NCBI RefSeq assembly: GCF_031432315.1 | Contig: NZ_JAVKGO010000002.1 | Span: forward strand, 124,001 to 188,000 | Direction of reading: 5' to 3' | Length of the DNA stretch: 64,000 nucleotides | DNA from: Serpentinicella sp031432315 | GTDB taxonomy: Bacteria; Bacillota; Clostridia; Peptostreptococcales; Natronincolaceae | Part shown: positions 26,787-35,859 of the stretch, piece by piece | Position numbering within the stretch: position 1 is the first letter of the stretch | Layout: the number at the start of each line of letters is the position of its first letter | Notes under the pieces: generated by a model | Told to the model about the DNA's origin: nothing | Database searches by the model: none | Seen by the model: the letters and a program-made list of their open reading frames with translations, nothing else | Made by a program: the position numbers and the translations under genes

Positions 26787-28443
26787 TATATTTACATTAA
26801 CAAAAATATTTTTAAAAGATATAATCAATTCAATAATTTTATCAAATAAAAAAAGTAGAAGGTCATTAATTTTAATGGCTATTGTTGGAATTATTTTAGT
26901 ACCTGTAGTAAGAAATTTCATTTTTTATCTATCTAAAATTTTCGATGTGCTAATAGAAGTACAACAAGAAGCGTTGTTATTAAGCTTAGGAGTAGTCATT
27001 AGCAGCTCAATAATTTTCTTTTTTGGCTTCTTTTACATAATAAGTGCTTTCTATTTTTCAAAGGATACGGAAAACTTATTACCCTTACCCATAAAACCAT
27101 ATGAGATTATTAGCGCTAAGTTTATTCAAGTCGTGTTATATGAATATTTGACCGCGCTTATTGTTCTTGCACCAATTTTAATCATGTATGGTGTAAAAAC
27201 CAGCGCCGGTATTTTATATTATTTTTCTGCCTTAATAACATTTTTAATCGTACCTGTAGTGCCCCTTGTTTTTGCCTCTTTTATTGTTATGATTATAATG
27301 AGGTTCTCAAATATTGGTAGAAATAAAGATTTCCTAAAGTTATTAGGGGGAATTAGTGCATTAATTATTGGTATAGGATTTAACATAGTAATGCAAAGAA
27401 ATTTAACAGGGGCTTTATCAGACCCAGAAGCAATAGAACAAATGTTATTAGAAGGAAGCAACTCACTGGCAGCTGTGATTTCAAGCTTATTTCCAGGTTT
27501 GAATTTTGCCATCCAAGGTTTAGTAAATTATAATTACATGGCCGGCATGTTAAACATGATAATTTTTATAGGAATCACTTCTTTAATCTTCGGTGTATTT
27601 TTATATCTATCAGAACGATTGTATTTTAAAGGTATTCTAGGGTTATCACAATCAAACTCAAAGAAGCGTCTATTAACGAAAGAAGTCCTAAAGAATAATA
27701 CAAAAAGCAAGGCAGTTATAATATCCTACACAACTAACGAACTTAAATTGTTGTTTAGAACACCTACTTATTTTCTAAATTGTATTCTAATGAGTTTTAT
27801 ATGGCCAATTTTTTTCCTAATTCCAGCTTTTTCTCAGCCCGGAGGTTTGCAGAATTTAAGAGAAGTGGTTATAAACATGCAACAAACAAATGGTTCTTTA
27901 GTAATAGCCATAGGTTTTGCCATTGCAATATTTATAACTTCGACTAACTCCATTGCATCTACAGCTATTTCAAGGGAAGGACAAAACTACTATGTTAATA
28001 AATTTATACCTGTAAGCTATGGCATTCAAATAGCTGCGAAGGTTTTTGCCGGATCTATAATTGGTTTGATAGGCATAGGTACAGTACTAATAGTAAGCAT
28101 ATTAGCCTTTGGCGTTAATATCCCTATAGCATTATTGATACTTATAACAAGCTTATTAGGTATTTTATTTATTTCAATGATAGGAATTATGTTTGATTTA
28201 TATAGTCCAAAACTTAACTGGGATAACGAACAAAAAGCAGTCAAACAAAATTTCAATGTGTTTTACACGATGATGATTGGCTCTTTAATTGCTGGGATAA
28301 CTGTATATACAATATACCAATTAGAAATAAACACTGTGGAGACTTCAATATTACTAATTTCACTATATGGTTTTTTAAATATAATTACATATATTCTACT
28401 AAAATCAACTGGCGTGAAGTGGTATGAACAATTAGGAGATTAA
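26779..28443 (+). CDS. ABC-2 type transporter permease (12 TM)
   Basis: 554 aa membrane protein with two sets of about six helices and a cytoplasmic connection near 300-320. It resembles the large ABC-2 permeases next to CcmA-like ATPases (YxaM/ABC-2 families). No substrate can be read from sequence. Translational coupling with the ATPase at 26061. Confidence 0.85.
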   Translation: MNNIFTLTKIFLKDIINSIILSNKKSRRSLILMAIVGIILVPVVRNFIFYLSKIFDVLIEVQQEALLLSLGVVISSSIIFFFGFFYIISAFYFSKDTENLLPLPIKPYEIISAKFIQVVLYEYLTALIVLAPILIMYGVKTSAGILYYFSALITFLIVPVVPLVFASFIVMIIMRFSNIGRNKDFLKLLGGISALIIGIGFNIVMQRNLTGALSDPEAIEQMLLEGSNSLAAVISSLFPGLNFAIQGLVNYNYMAGMLNMIIFIGITSLIFGVFLYLSERLYFKGILGLSQSNSKKRLLTKEVLKNNTKSKAVIISYTTNELKLLFRTPTYFLNCILMSFIWPIFFLIPAFSQPGGLQNLREVVINMQQTNGSLVIAIGFAIAIFITSTNSIASTAISREGQNYYVNKFIPVSYGIQIAAKVFAGSIIGLIGIGTVLIVSILAFGVNIPIALLILITSLLGILFISMIGIMFDLYSPKLNWDNEQKAVKQNFNVFYTMMIGSLIAGITVYTIYQLEINTVETSILLISLYGFLNIITYILLKSTGVKWYEQLGD

Positions 28444-28467
28444 ATTGATATAGCAAAGTCTAACAAT

Positions 28468-28498
28468 AAAGCCGAGGAATTTTATTCCTCGGCTTTTG
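28468..28498. terminator. Bidirectional terminator between permease and htpG
   Basis: 12-bp stem AAAGCCGAGGAA / TTCCTCGGCTTT, 5-nt loop; ends both convergent transcripts. Confidence 0.85.
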
Positions 28499-28502
28499 CA
28501 AA

Positions 28503-30392
28503 TTATTTTTCATTAATTAATTGATTCATTATATCGTTACTACGTTTTATAAATTGACTCATATCTTCAGGTGGTAATGTCTTATGCGTAAGAAGTGCTA
28601 AGTCATAAACCTGCTGAGCAATCATATTTAATAAATCAGATTTATTATCCTTATTTTCAAGAATATACTGAATCAAGCTATGCTTTTTATTTAGTACTAG
28701 TGTTTCTTCAGTAGGCATAGCATTCATATTTAGCCCATCCATGCTGTACATTTTCATCATATCTTGCATACGGCGACTATCTTCAGACAAAGTAATCATA
28801 CCGGCAACATCTTCTGACTTAAGGCTTTCAATATTAATTTTAAGGGAGTCTTTACCTAAAGCTTCCTTAAATACATTTGTAATAGCCTCGGTTTGATTTT
28901 TTTGTTCTTCTTCACTAACAGAATCATCTGTATCCTTCATAAGGTCGGCAATATCTGAATCTACTCTTTTAAAACTTAGTCCTTCTTTTTTAGATTCCAC
29001 ATGAGAGATAAAAGCAGAATCAATTGTATGGTCTAGGATAACAGCATCTAAATCATGCGCTTTAAGCATTTTTATATATTGTGCCTGTTGAATTTGGTCA
29101 GTAACGTAGTAAACTTGATTTTCTAATTTACCTTCAAGGTTAGCAAGGTATTCCTCCGTAGTTACATACTGATCATTAATTGTTTTATATAGTATGATAT
29201 TAGATACTTTATCATAGAATTTTGCGTTTTTGATCGATCCAAACTTAATAAATGGATTAATATCATCCCAGAACTTTTCATAAGATTCACGATCAGATTT
29301 AAATAAAGAATTTAACTTATCCGCAACTTTTCTAGTGATATAATCAGATATTTTTTTAATTGAACCGTCATTTTGCAAGAAACTTCTAGATACGTTAAGT
29401 GGTAAATCAGGACAATCGATAACACCTTTTAATAACAGTAAAAATTCAGGGATAACTTCTTTAATATTATCGGCTATAAATACTTGGTTATTATATAGTT
29501 TTATTTGTCCTTCTAACGTATCGAATTGTGTATTTAACTTAGGGAAATAAAGGATTCCTTTTAAGTTAAATGGATAGTCCATATTAAGGTGAATCCAGAA
29601 TAAAGGTTCTTTAAAATCGTTAAAAGTACTTCTGTAAAATTCTTTATACTCATCATCAGTACATGCGCTAGGCTGTTTTAAATAAAGAGGAGAAGTATCA
29701 TTAAGTGGTTTTGGTTCTTCTATCACGATATTACCATCTTCATCTTTTTCAGGTTCCTTATCGATAACCTCTAAGTAAATAGGGTAGGGCATAAAGGAAC
29801 AATATTTTTCAATGGTAGAACGAACAGTGTATTCGTCAAGGAAATTTTCACCTTCTTCACTTAAGAAAAGGGTGATTTCTGTTCCCCTATTTGATTTTGT
29901 CCCCATTTCCAATTCAAATTCTGTACCACCGTCGCAACGCCATTTGATTGGTTGAGCACCATCCTGATAGGATAAGGAATTTATTTCAACGGTATTCGCA
30001 ACCATAAAAGCAGAATAAAAGCCTAAACCAAAGTGTCCGATAATTTGATCCGTACCACCTTTTTCTTGATAGGTTTTAAAAAAGTCTTCAGCACCAGAAA
30101 AAGCAATTTGATTTATGTATTTTTTAACTTCTTCTTCAGTCATACCAATACCATTATCAATAAACTTTAAAGTCTTATTGGTACCATCAATAATAACTTT
30201 TACACTAAATTTGGTATTTTCTTCTAACTGAGCTTCACCTAAACTGTCTAATCTTTTTACCTTTGTAATAGCATCACAAGCATTAGACACTAATTCTCTA
30301 ATAAAAATATCTTGGTCAGAATATAACCATTTTTTAATAATTGGAAAAATGTTTTCACTATGGATCGATAAACTTCCTTTTTGCTTATCCAT
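28503..30392 (-). CDS. htpG: Molecular chaperone HtpG (Hsp90)
   Basis: 629 aa Hsp90. N-terminal ATPase domain with the GHKL motifs ELVSNACDAI, DNGIGM and GHFGLGFYSA; middle domain with the catalytic-loop arginine LNVSRSFLQ; C-terminal dimerisation domain. Full length. ATG preceded by TAGGAGGCGATCTT. Upstream is the promoter TTGACA-17-TATCAT with a perfect CIRCE operator, so it belongs to the HrcA regulon rather than to the class III type of B. subtilis. Confidence 0.97.
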   Translation of the reverse strand: MDKQKGSLSIHSENIFPIIKKWLYSDQDIFIRELVSNACDAITKVKRLDSLGEAQLEENTKFSVKVIIDGTNKTLKFIDNGIGMTEEEVKKYINQIAFSGAEDFFKTYQEKGGTDQIIGHFGLGFYSAFMVANTVEINSLSYQDGAQPIKWRCDGGTEFELEMGTKSNRGTEITLFLSEEGENFLDEYTVRSTIEKYCSFMPYPIYLEVIDKEPEKDEDGNIVIEEPKPLNDTSPLYLKQPSACTDDEYKEFYRSTFNDFKEPLFWIHLNMDYPFNLKGILYFPKLNTQFDTLEGQIKLYNNQVFIADNIKEVIPEFLLLLKGVIDCPDLPLNVSRSFLQNDGSIKKISDYITRKVADKLNSLFKSDRESYEKFWDDINPFIKFGSIKNAKFYDKVSNIILYKTINDQYVTTEEYLANLEGKLENQVYYVTDQIQQAQYIKMLKAHDLDAVILDHTIDSAFISHVESKKEGLSFKRVDSDIADLMKDTDDSVSEEEQKNQTEAITNVFKEALGKDSLKINIESLKSEDVAGMITLSEDSRRMQDMMKMYSMDGLNMNAMPTEETLVLNKKHSLIQYILENKDNKSDLLNMIAQQVYDLALLTHKTLPPEDMSQFIKRSNDIMNQLINEK

Positions 30393-30455
30393 AAGATCGC
30401 CTCCTAGTAAATTGTTATTTTATAGTTAAATGGGTTAAAATCCCTTTTGAAAACT

Positions 30456-30484
30456 ATGATACAACTAACCTAACAAAGTGTCAA
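30456..30484 (-). promoter_or_regulatory. htpG sigma-A promoter
   Basis: On the minus strand TTGACA (30479-30484), 17 bp, TATCAT (30456-30461). The predicted start is near 30449, leaving a leader of about 57 nt. Confidence 0.7.
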
Positions 30485-30491
30485 TAAAAAA

Positions 30492-30518
30492 TTAGCACTC
30501 TTAGAATAAGAGTGCTAA
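30492..30518 (-). promoter_or_regulatory. CIRCE operator (HrcA box)
   Basis: TTAGCACTC-N9-GAGTGCTAA, a perfect match to the CIRCE consensus including the 9-bp spacer. It lies 8 bp upstream of the htpG -35 box. The stem extends with A/T pairs on both sides. Confidence 0.93.
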
Positions 30519-30605
30519 TTTTTGTAGAGCAAGTATATTAAATTTGTCACCCTTAATCTTAGCCTGCATAAAATGTAGTGCAAAAAGAAAGGGGGAGAAA
30601 TATAT

Positions 30606-30871
30606 ATGAAGTTTGTACCAAAAAGGCACATCCAAGACCACCAGTTCAGCCTTGTCCACAACTTCCAGGAACATTAGTAAGAATTAACATTCCAGCAGGT
30701 GCGGTAATTAATTTACTAAACCTTATTGAAGTAACATCACCAAGTGGCATTTGCTTAATCGTGAGACTTCCTTTTTTAGCAGGGGATAAAAAAGCTAAAG
30801 GTATTTACGACAATCTTGTAAATACAGTTGAAGAAGCTGGCGGTAAAGTTGAAGTAGTAGTAGAAGAATAA
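30606..30871 (+). pseudogene. Unknown protein, first of two tandem paralogues, with a 1-base frameshift in an A tract
   Basis: The paralogue at 30896 starts MEFVSK and continues PPVKPCPQLPG. Here ATG 30606, 7-8 bp after AAAGGGGGAG, begins MKFVPK and then leaves frame; the rest (PPVQPCPQLPGTLVRI...) is in another frame. One extra A in the A5 run at 30620-30624 would restore MKFVPKKAHPRPPV. The in-frame alternative start (GTG 30578) would translate the ribosome site and is unlikely. Whether this is a sequencing error, a phase-variable tract or a real lesion is unknown. The product would be about 88 aa, with no recognised domain; see the paralogue. Confidence 0.7.
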
Positions 30872-30895
30872 ATTATAGAAAAAGGGGAGATCTAT

Positions 30896-31159
30896 ATGGA
30901 ATTTGTATCAAAAGGATGTCATAGACCAAAACCACCGGTAAAACCGTGTCCACAGTTACCAGGAACAGTGCTAAGAATTTATATTCCAGCGGGAGCAGTA
31001 ATTAATTTATTAAACCTTATAGAAGTGACTTCACCAAGTGGTATATGTTTAATTATAAGACTTCCGTTTTTAGGTAGTAATAGCAGTGTTAAAAGTTTGT
31101 ATGACAACATTGTCGGTACAGTTGAAGCGGCAGGAGGAAAAGTAGAGGTCGTTGATTAG
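30896..31159 (+). CDS. Unknown 87-aa protein, second of two tandem paralogues
   Basis: Not recognised. A basic Pro/Cys-rich N-terminus (CHRPKPPVKPCPQLPG) is followed by a conserved hydrophobic block (IPAGAVINLLNLIEVTSPSG) and a C-terminal part ending VEAAGGKVEVVD. About 70 percent of positions match its neighbour by eye, apart from the differing middle (LGSNSSVKS). No signal peptide. ATG follows AAAAGGGGAG. The repeated Cys and compact size would suit a spore or envelope structural protein (speculation). Confidence 0.7.
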   Translation: MEFVSKGCHRPKPPVKPCPQLPGTVLRIYIPAGAVINLLNLIEVTSPSGICLIIRLPFLGSNSSVKSLYDNIVGTVEAAGGKVEVVD

Positions 31160-31170
31160 GTAATACATTA

Positions 31171-31210
31171 AAACCCAAAAAGTTCTGCTTAGCAGAACTT
31201 TTTGGGTTTA
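31171..31210 (+). terminator. Strong terminator after the tandem paralogues
   Basis: Inverted repeat of 19 bp, AAACCCAAAAAGTTCTGCT with its complement, single T at the centre. Confidence 0.85.
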
Positions 31211-31275
31211 TATACGTTAACTTTATGATAAATTAACTTGAATAAAGAAAAGATATTTAAAAACCTTCAAAAAGG

Positions 31276-31371
31276 GTAGGTATTTTATAAGTGTAGTTTT
31301 AGTAGACGTTTTAGAATTGTCTTACATTCTCTTACAGTGAAGTAGGTATTTTATAAGTGTAGTTTTAGTAG
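31276..31371. repeat. Two 30-bp direct repeats separated by 36 bp (CRISPR-like unit)
   Basis: Identical copies begin GTAGGTATTTTATAAG and end TTTTAGTAG (31276-31305 and 31342-31371), with a unique 36-bp spacer. The 30/36 geometry fits a type I-B CRISPR unit, but there is no third copy, no cas gene and no recognised family repeat. Other readings are a duplicated operator or a small tandem duplication. Confidence 0.6.
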
Positions 31372-31444
31372 TTATAATTTATCAAAAAGTACATATTATT
31401 AATGGATTATTAAAACAAATCAAGTTACATAGGAGGGGTAATAG

Positions 31445-32257
31445 ATGTTTCAAGTCGCCGGAATTCAGATGAGACCAATTATGAATAATGTGGAAGCAAA
31501 TTTAAAAAGAGGTATTAATTATATTTATAAAGCAGTGGAACAGCAGGAAGTTGACTTAATTGTATTTCCTGAAATGTGGACTACAGGATACCATCTATCT
31601 AGAGAGACTTTTTTAGCTTTAGGTGAATCAAGATACGGACAAACGGTTTCTACAATAAGAGAAGAGGCTAAAAAAGTAAATACTGCGATTATATGTCCAT
31701 TTATTGAAAAAACAGAAATGGATGATTTGTATATTTCAGCAGCAGTTATTGACAACGAAGGAGAGCTAAGAGGCATCGTTAGAAAAAGTGTATTATGGGG
31801 GCGTGAAAACAATATTTTTAAACCAGGTAATATAGAGTATCCTGTTTTTGATATAAAAGCAGGGAAAATCGGAATACTAATGTGCTATGAGATGGAATTT
31901 CCAGAGACTAGTAGGCTATTAGCTTTAGAAGGGGCAGAAGTTATTGTTTGCCCTTCTGTATGGAGTATTGCAGCCTCACGACGATGGGATATACAATTAC
32001 CAGCGAGGTCTTTAGACAATACAGTTTTTGTTTTTGGTATTAATACAGTGGGCAATAATAGTTGTGGTAAAAGTAAACTTGTAAGTCCACTGGGAGATAT
32101 ACTTATAGAAGCTTCAGATACAGAAGAAGAAATTATAACCCATATAATAGATAAAGAAGTACTATTATGGGCTAGAGAGGAAGTACCATACTTAGATGAC
32201 TTTAAAGATAAACTGACACCAGGTGGAATTAACAAAATAAAATGCCCTGTCATATAG
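31445..32257 (+). CDS. Carbon-nitrogen hydrolase (nitrilase superfamily)
   Basis: 270 aa. The Glu-Lys-Cys triad is visible: Glu in FPEMWTTGYH, Lys in VRKSVLWG and Cys in LMCYEMEFPE. Length and pattern fit omega-amidase-like/YafV-type amidases, which hydrolyse amides of dicarboxylic acids; the substrate is not determined. ATG 6 bp after AGGAGGGG. Alone in its transcription unit. Confidence 0.88.
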   Translation: MFQVAGIQMRPIMNNVEANLKRGINYIYKAVEQQEVDLIVFPEMWTTGYHLSRETFLALGESRYGQTVSTIREEAKKVNTAIICPFIEKTEMDDLYISAAVIDNEGELRGIVRKSVLWGRENNIFKPGNIEYPVFDIKAGKIGILMCYEMEFPETSRLLALEGAEVIVCPSVWSIAASRRWDIQLPARSLDNTVFVFGINTVGNNSCGKSKLVSPLGDILIEASDTEEEIITHIIDKEVLLWAREEVPYLDDFKDKLTPGGINKIKCPVI

Positions 32258-32310
32258 TTGGTATAGAAGCTAAGTGCTTTGAAATAAATATTGTGTATGG
32301 TATTATATAT

Positions 32311-32345
32311 AAGCATAGATTAACATAATCTATGCTTATTATTTG
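32311..32345 (+). terminator. Terminator after the nitrilase gene
   Basis: 12-bp stem AAGCATAGATTA / TAATCTATGCTT with a 3-nt loop, then ATTATTTG. Confidence 0.65.
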
Positions 32346-32386
32346 TTTTCATGACCTATATCGATATACAAGAGAGGAAAAATATT

Positions 32387-33394
32387 ATGTATTTACAAAT
32401 AAAGAAATATGCTCCCGGCCTAGCTATGGCTTTTCTTATTGCGGTTATATCCGTTTTTAGTGGTAATAGAATACCAATATTAGGGTCGAGTATAATTGCA
32501 TTACTCATAGGAATGACCATAAATCCATTGGTAAAATTGGAGCAATTTGAGGTTGGTTTAAAATTTGTTTCGAAAAGACTGCTACAATTAGCAATTATAT
32601 TGCTTGGAACAAATTTAAGCTTAGTTCAAGTTTTTACTGTTGGTCGAATATCACTATTTGTCATGGTGTTCACCCTCTCAGCAGCCTTTTTATCAGCATA
32701 TCTAGTAGGAAAACTTTTAAATATGAACTGGAAGCTTAGCAGCTTAATAGGAGCTGGCACAGGAATTTGTGGTGGATCAGCTATTGTTGCATTGTCTCCT
32801 ATTGTTGAGGCAGACGAGATGGACATTGCTTATGCCATATCTGCCACTTTTATTTTTGATGTGTTAATGATTGTTCTTTTTCCCATCTTAGGGCAAGTAT
32901 TAAATCTTTCTGACATCGCTTATGGCCTTTGGACAGGAACAGCGGTTAACGACACATCATCAGTTGTAGCAGCAGGTTATGCATTCAGCGAAGCGGCAGG
33001 CAACTATGCAACAATTGTCAAATTAACAAGAACTACGGCTATTATTCCAATAACATTGATTTTCTCAATTTTTATAGGGTACCGAAATGCAAAATTAGAG
33101 AAACAAGTTGATAAAAAAGCACCTAACATAAAAGGAATTTTTCCCTGGTTTATTCTTATTTTTATCGGTTCTGTCTTGTTAAATACAATAGGTATTATTT
33201 CAGTAGAAACAGGGATGTTTTTTAGTAGAACAAGTAAATTTATGATGGCAATGGCACTAGCAGCCGTTGGACTAAAAACCAACTTAAAACTGATGTTAAG
33301 CTCTGGTATAAAGCCAATGACATTAGGTTTTATTGTATCTACGGTAGTTGTCATAGTGTCAATAACAGTACAATATTTTAATGGTCAGGTTTAA
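32387..33394 (+). CDS. YeiH/UPF0324 family putative sulfate/anion exporter
   Basis: 335 aa with about ten membrane segments. The UPF0324 hallmarks are GAGTGICGGSAIVALSPI and WTGTAVNDTSSVVAAGYA. Family members have been linked to sulfate or sulfite/taurine handling, but the substrate here is unproven. Start ATG 32387 is 7 bp after GAGAGG; the 12-residue longer start at 32351 is less good. It ends only 20 bp from the convergent amidase gene, with no clear terminator. Confidence 0.85.
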   Translation: MYLQIKKYAPGLAMAFLIAVISVFSGNRIPILGSSIIALLIGMTINPLVKLEQFEVGLKFVSKRLLQLAIILLGTNLSLVQVFTVGRISLFVMVFTLSAAFLSAYLVGKLLNMNWKLSSLIGAGTGICGGSAIVALSPIVEADEMDIAYAISATFIFDVLMIVLFPILGQVLNLSDIAYGLWTGTAVNDTSSVVAAGYAFSEAAGNYATIVKLTRTTAIIPITLIFSIFIGYRNAKLEKQVDKKAPNIKGIFPWFILIFIGSVLLNTIGIISVETGMFFSRTSKFMMAMALAAVGLKTNLKLMLSSGIKPMTLGFIVSTVVVIVSITVQYFNGQV

Positions 33395-33413
33395 ATCTAG
33401 ATAATTATTTATT

Positions 33414-34541
33414 TTAGTAATGGACCCTTACTAGCCAGAACTTTACGTTTTTACCACTCCAACCAATATCCCAAGGTACTCTGTAACGATCCGCATTATG
33501 AGAGTTTACAAGGGCATAACCTTTTGAGTCTATACCTGTAACTACAGATATATGACTTACTTTGCCCTTTTCTTCATAAGCAATATAGTCCCCCGGTAAA
33601 AGCTTGTAAGAAGCACTAAGAACTTCCTTATAAGATCCTCTAGTTATTACCGAACCTCTACCACTATTAGTCATATATTGGTTAAATGCATGGGCATTTA
33701 ACCACGCTCTACTTCCAGCGCCTTTTTCATAATTCCAAGTACCATTCTTTTTAAAGTTACCAGCTTCATAAAGTATTTGTGAAGCAAAGTTAGCACAGTC
33801 ACCACCTTGGTAATTAAAATTTGTATATTTCGAATTATACTTAAATCCGTACTCTGGTAAGCTTGCAGCACCACAAAACTCATCTGCATAAGCTACTGCA
33901 TTTATACGACTTTCTTCAAGATCCGATAGATCCTTCATTTCCCCAGAAAGAATTTTACTACTGATGTTGTTAATTGTTTCTTCATCTAAACTTATCGTAT
34001 TAAAGAGAGGATCGGCGTACCATTCTTTTGAAATTATCCATCCCTGCTCTCCAGGGATGATATCTAAGGTGTGATGGGTACCAAGTCTAAAAGAATTGCT
34101 TTTATCTGATTCATTAATATATTTATAAGTATATTCCGTGGATACAAGCAGATTTAAAGTGTAACCATCACCTTTTTCTGTAGCTCTTCGAATGACGATG
34201 TCTGAATTAATATCCATAAAATTAGCACCTTGCTTCCTTGACCAAAGATGAATATAATTCATTTTTTTTATTTCATGCTCATAGGCCCATAAACCATTTC
34301 GTGCATGCTTATTATAAAGGCTATCAAAAACAAATACTTTCTCTTTTAATAAAGCTTCATTTCTAAGATCAAAAATATGCGCTATATCATCAAACAGTTT
34401 TTCTTTTAGGTCTTCTTCTGTAACCTGTCTAAATGTAGGTACATAAGATTTAGATGAGCGGGTGTAATGAAAAATAATGGCTAAGCACATTATAAAAACG
34501 ATCGTAATAATGATTGTTCTTTTTCGAAAAAAAATTATCAT
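33414..34541 (-). CDS. Exported putative amidase-domain protein
   Basis: 375 aa. An N-terminal membrane anchor or uncleaved signal (about 8-24), a region without recognised fold (30-215), and a C-terminal Amidase_6-type (CHAP/NlpC-like) domain with GGDCANFASQILYEAG (nucleophile Cys) and HISVVTG (His). Such proteins are found in clostridial cell-envelope sets and may cut cell-wall peptides. ATG preceded by a GGAGGTTCCC site. Confidence 0.85.
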   Translation of the reverse strand: MIIFFRKRTIIITIVFIMCLAIIFHYTRSSKSYVPTFRQVTEEDLKEKLFDDIAHIFDLRNEALLKEKVFVFDSLYNKHARNGLWAYEHEIKKMNYIHLWSRKQGANFMDINSDIVIRRATEKGDGYTLNLLVSTEYTYKYINESDKSNSFRLGTHHTLDIIPGEQGWIISKEWYADPLFNTISLDEETINNISSKILSGEMKDLSDLEESRINAVAYADEFCGAASLPEYGFKYNSKYTNFNYQGGDCANFASQILYEAGNFKKNGTWNYEKGAGSRAWLNAHAFNQYMTNSGRGSVITRGSYKEVLSASYKLLPGDYIAYEEKGKVSHISVVTGIDSKGYALVNSHNADRYRVPWDIGWSGKNVKFWLVRVHY

Positions 34542-34668
34542 AAAAGGGAACCTCCATATATGAACTCATATGATTATATGAAGCAAATAAAAATACTATG
34601 AGCATTTTATATATGATAAAATTAAGTTCTCACAAACATCTATACATATAAGAAGGAGAGAAATCATT

Positions 34669-35688
34669 ATGATTCAAAGAACTTTAGGAAAAACAGGATT
34701 AAATGTATCTGTAGTTGGATTTGGTGGAATACCTATACAAAGATTGGAAGAAGACAAAGCCGTATCATTAGTGAAATTATCGATAGAAAAAGGAATGAAT
34801 TTCATCGACACCGCAAGAGCTTATGGACAAAGTGAAAAAATGATAGGTTTGGCTATAGAAAATGCAAATATGAGGAAAAAGTGTTATATTGCAACAAAAT
34901 CCACTTCTAGAGATTACGAATCAATGAAAAAAGATATAGAAACAAGTTTAAGAAATTTAAAATGTGATGTCATAGACTTATATCAATGCCACTTAGTAAA
35001 AACACAAGAGCAATTTGATCAAATTTTAAGTCCAAATGGTGCCTATCCTGCGTTAAAGGAAGCTCAAGAGGCAGGTTTGATTAAAAATATCGGGATTACA
35101 AGTCATGACTATAATATTCTTGATATGGCTTTAGATACTAAGTATTTCTCAACGATTCAATTTCCATATAATATCGTTGAAAGACAAGGAGAAGCCTTAT
35201 TTGAAAAAGCAGCTAAAAAAAACATAGGGGTTATTATAATGAAACCTTTAGCTGGTGGAGCACTCGATGATGGCGATTTAGCACTTAAATTTATTTTAAA
35301 TAATAATAATATTTCAGTAGTTATTCCTGGTATGGATAGTGAACAGCAAGTTATTGAAAATAGTAAAGTGGGAAAAGAAACTTCTATACTAACAGTGGAA
35401 GAAAGACAAAAGTTAGAAAAAATTCAAAAGGAATTAAGCTCAAACTTTTGTAGAAGGTGCGGATATTGCTTACCTTGTCCCCAAAATATTGATATACCAA
35501 GTGCTTTTCTTATGGAAGGCTACTATTCCCGTTACAACTTAAAAAACTGGGCTTTAGAAAGATATAACGCATTACCTAACAAAGCCTCTGAATGTATTAA
35601 ATGTGGAAAGTGTGAACCTAATTGCCCATATGATTTACCTATTAGAGAAATGCTTAAAGATGTAGTAGAAAAACTGGAAGCAAACTAA
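34669..35688 (+). CDS. Aldo/keto reductase with C-terminal 4Fe-4S domains
   Basis: 339 aa. AKR barrel about 1-270 with FIDTARAYG (catalytic Tyr), KSTS (Lys) and CHL (His), then a ferredoxin-like tail with two cysteine sets: CRRCGYCLPCP and CIKCGKCEPNCP. This fusion is frequent in anaerobes and may pass electrons between ferredoxin-like partners and a carbonyl substrate (inference). ATG 12 bp after AGAAGGAGAG. Monocistronic; no terminator recognised. Confidence 0.88.
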   Translation: MIQRTLGKTGLNVSVVGFGGIPIQRLEEDKAVSLVKLSIEKGMNFIDTARAYGQSEKMIGLAIENANMRKKCYIATKSTSRDYESMKKDIETSLRNLKCDVIDLYQCHLVKTQEQFDQILSPNGAYPALKEAQEAGLIKNIGITSHDYNILDMALDTKYFSTIQFPYNIVERQGEALFEKAAKKNIGVIIMKPLAGGALDDGDLALKFILNNNNISVVIPGMDSEQQVIENSKVGKETSILTVEERQKLEKIQKELSSNFCRRCGYCLPCPQNIDIPSAFLMEGYYSRYNLKNWALERYNALPNKASECIKCGKCEPNCPYDLPIREMLKDVVEKLEAN

Positions 35689-35859
35689 AAAAATCCCGAA
35701 ATGTATAAGTACTTAATAGTGCAAATATGCGTATATGTCAATTAGATGGATAAAAAGCCATACTAATTTCATATAATACTTTATGAGTGGAAAATCAACG
35801 ACTTTACAATATACGGTAATTATAATATACTCTTACACTAAAGATCGGGAGGGGATAGT

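Noticed and set aside
30578..30605. GTG 30578 as the start of the first tandem paralogue
   Set aside because: It would translate the ribosome site (AAAGGGGG), and its paralogue starts at the ATG after the corresponding site. A 1-base frameshift explains the data better.
31276..31371. Calling the two 30-bp repeats a true CRISPR array
   Set aside because: Only two copies, no recognised repeat motif and no cas gene, so it is kept as a repeat and raised only as a question.
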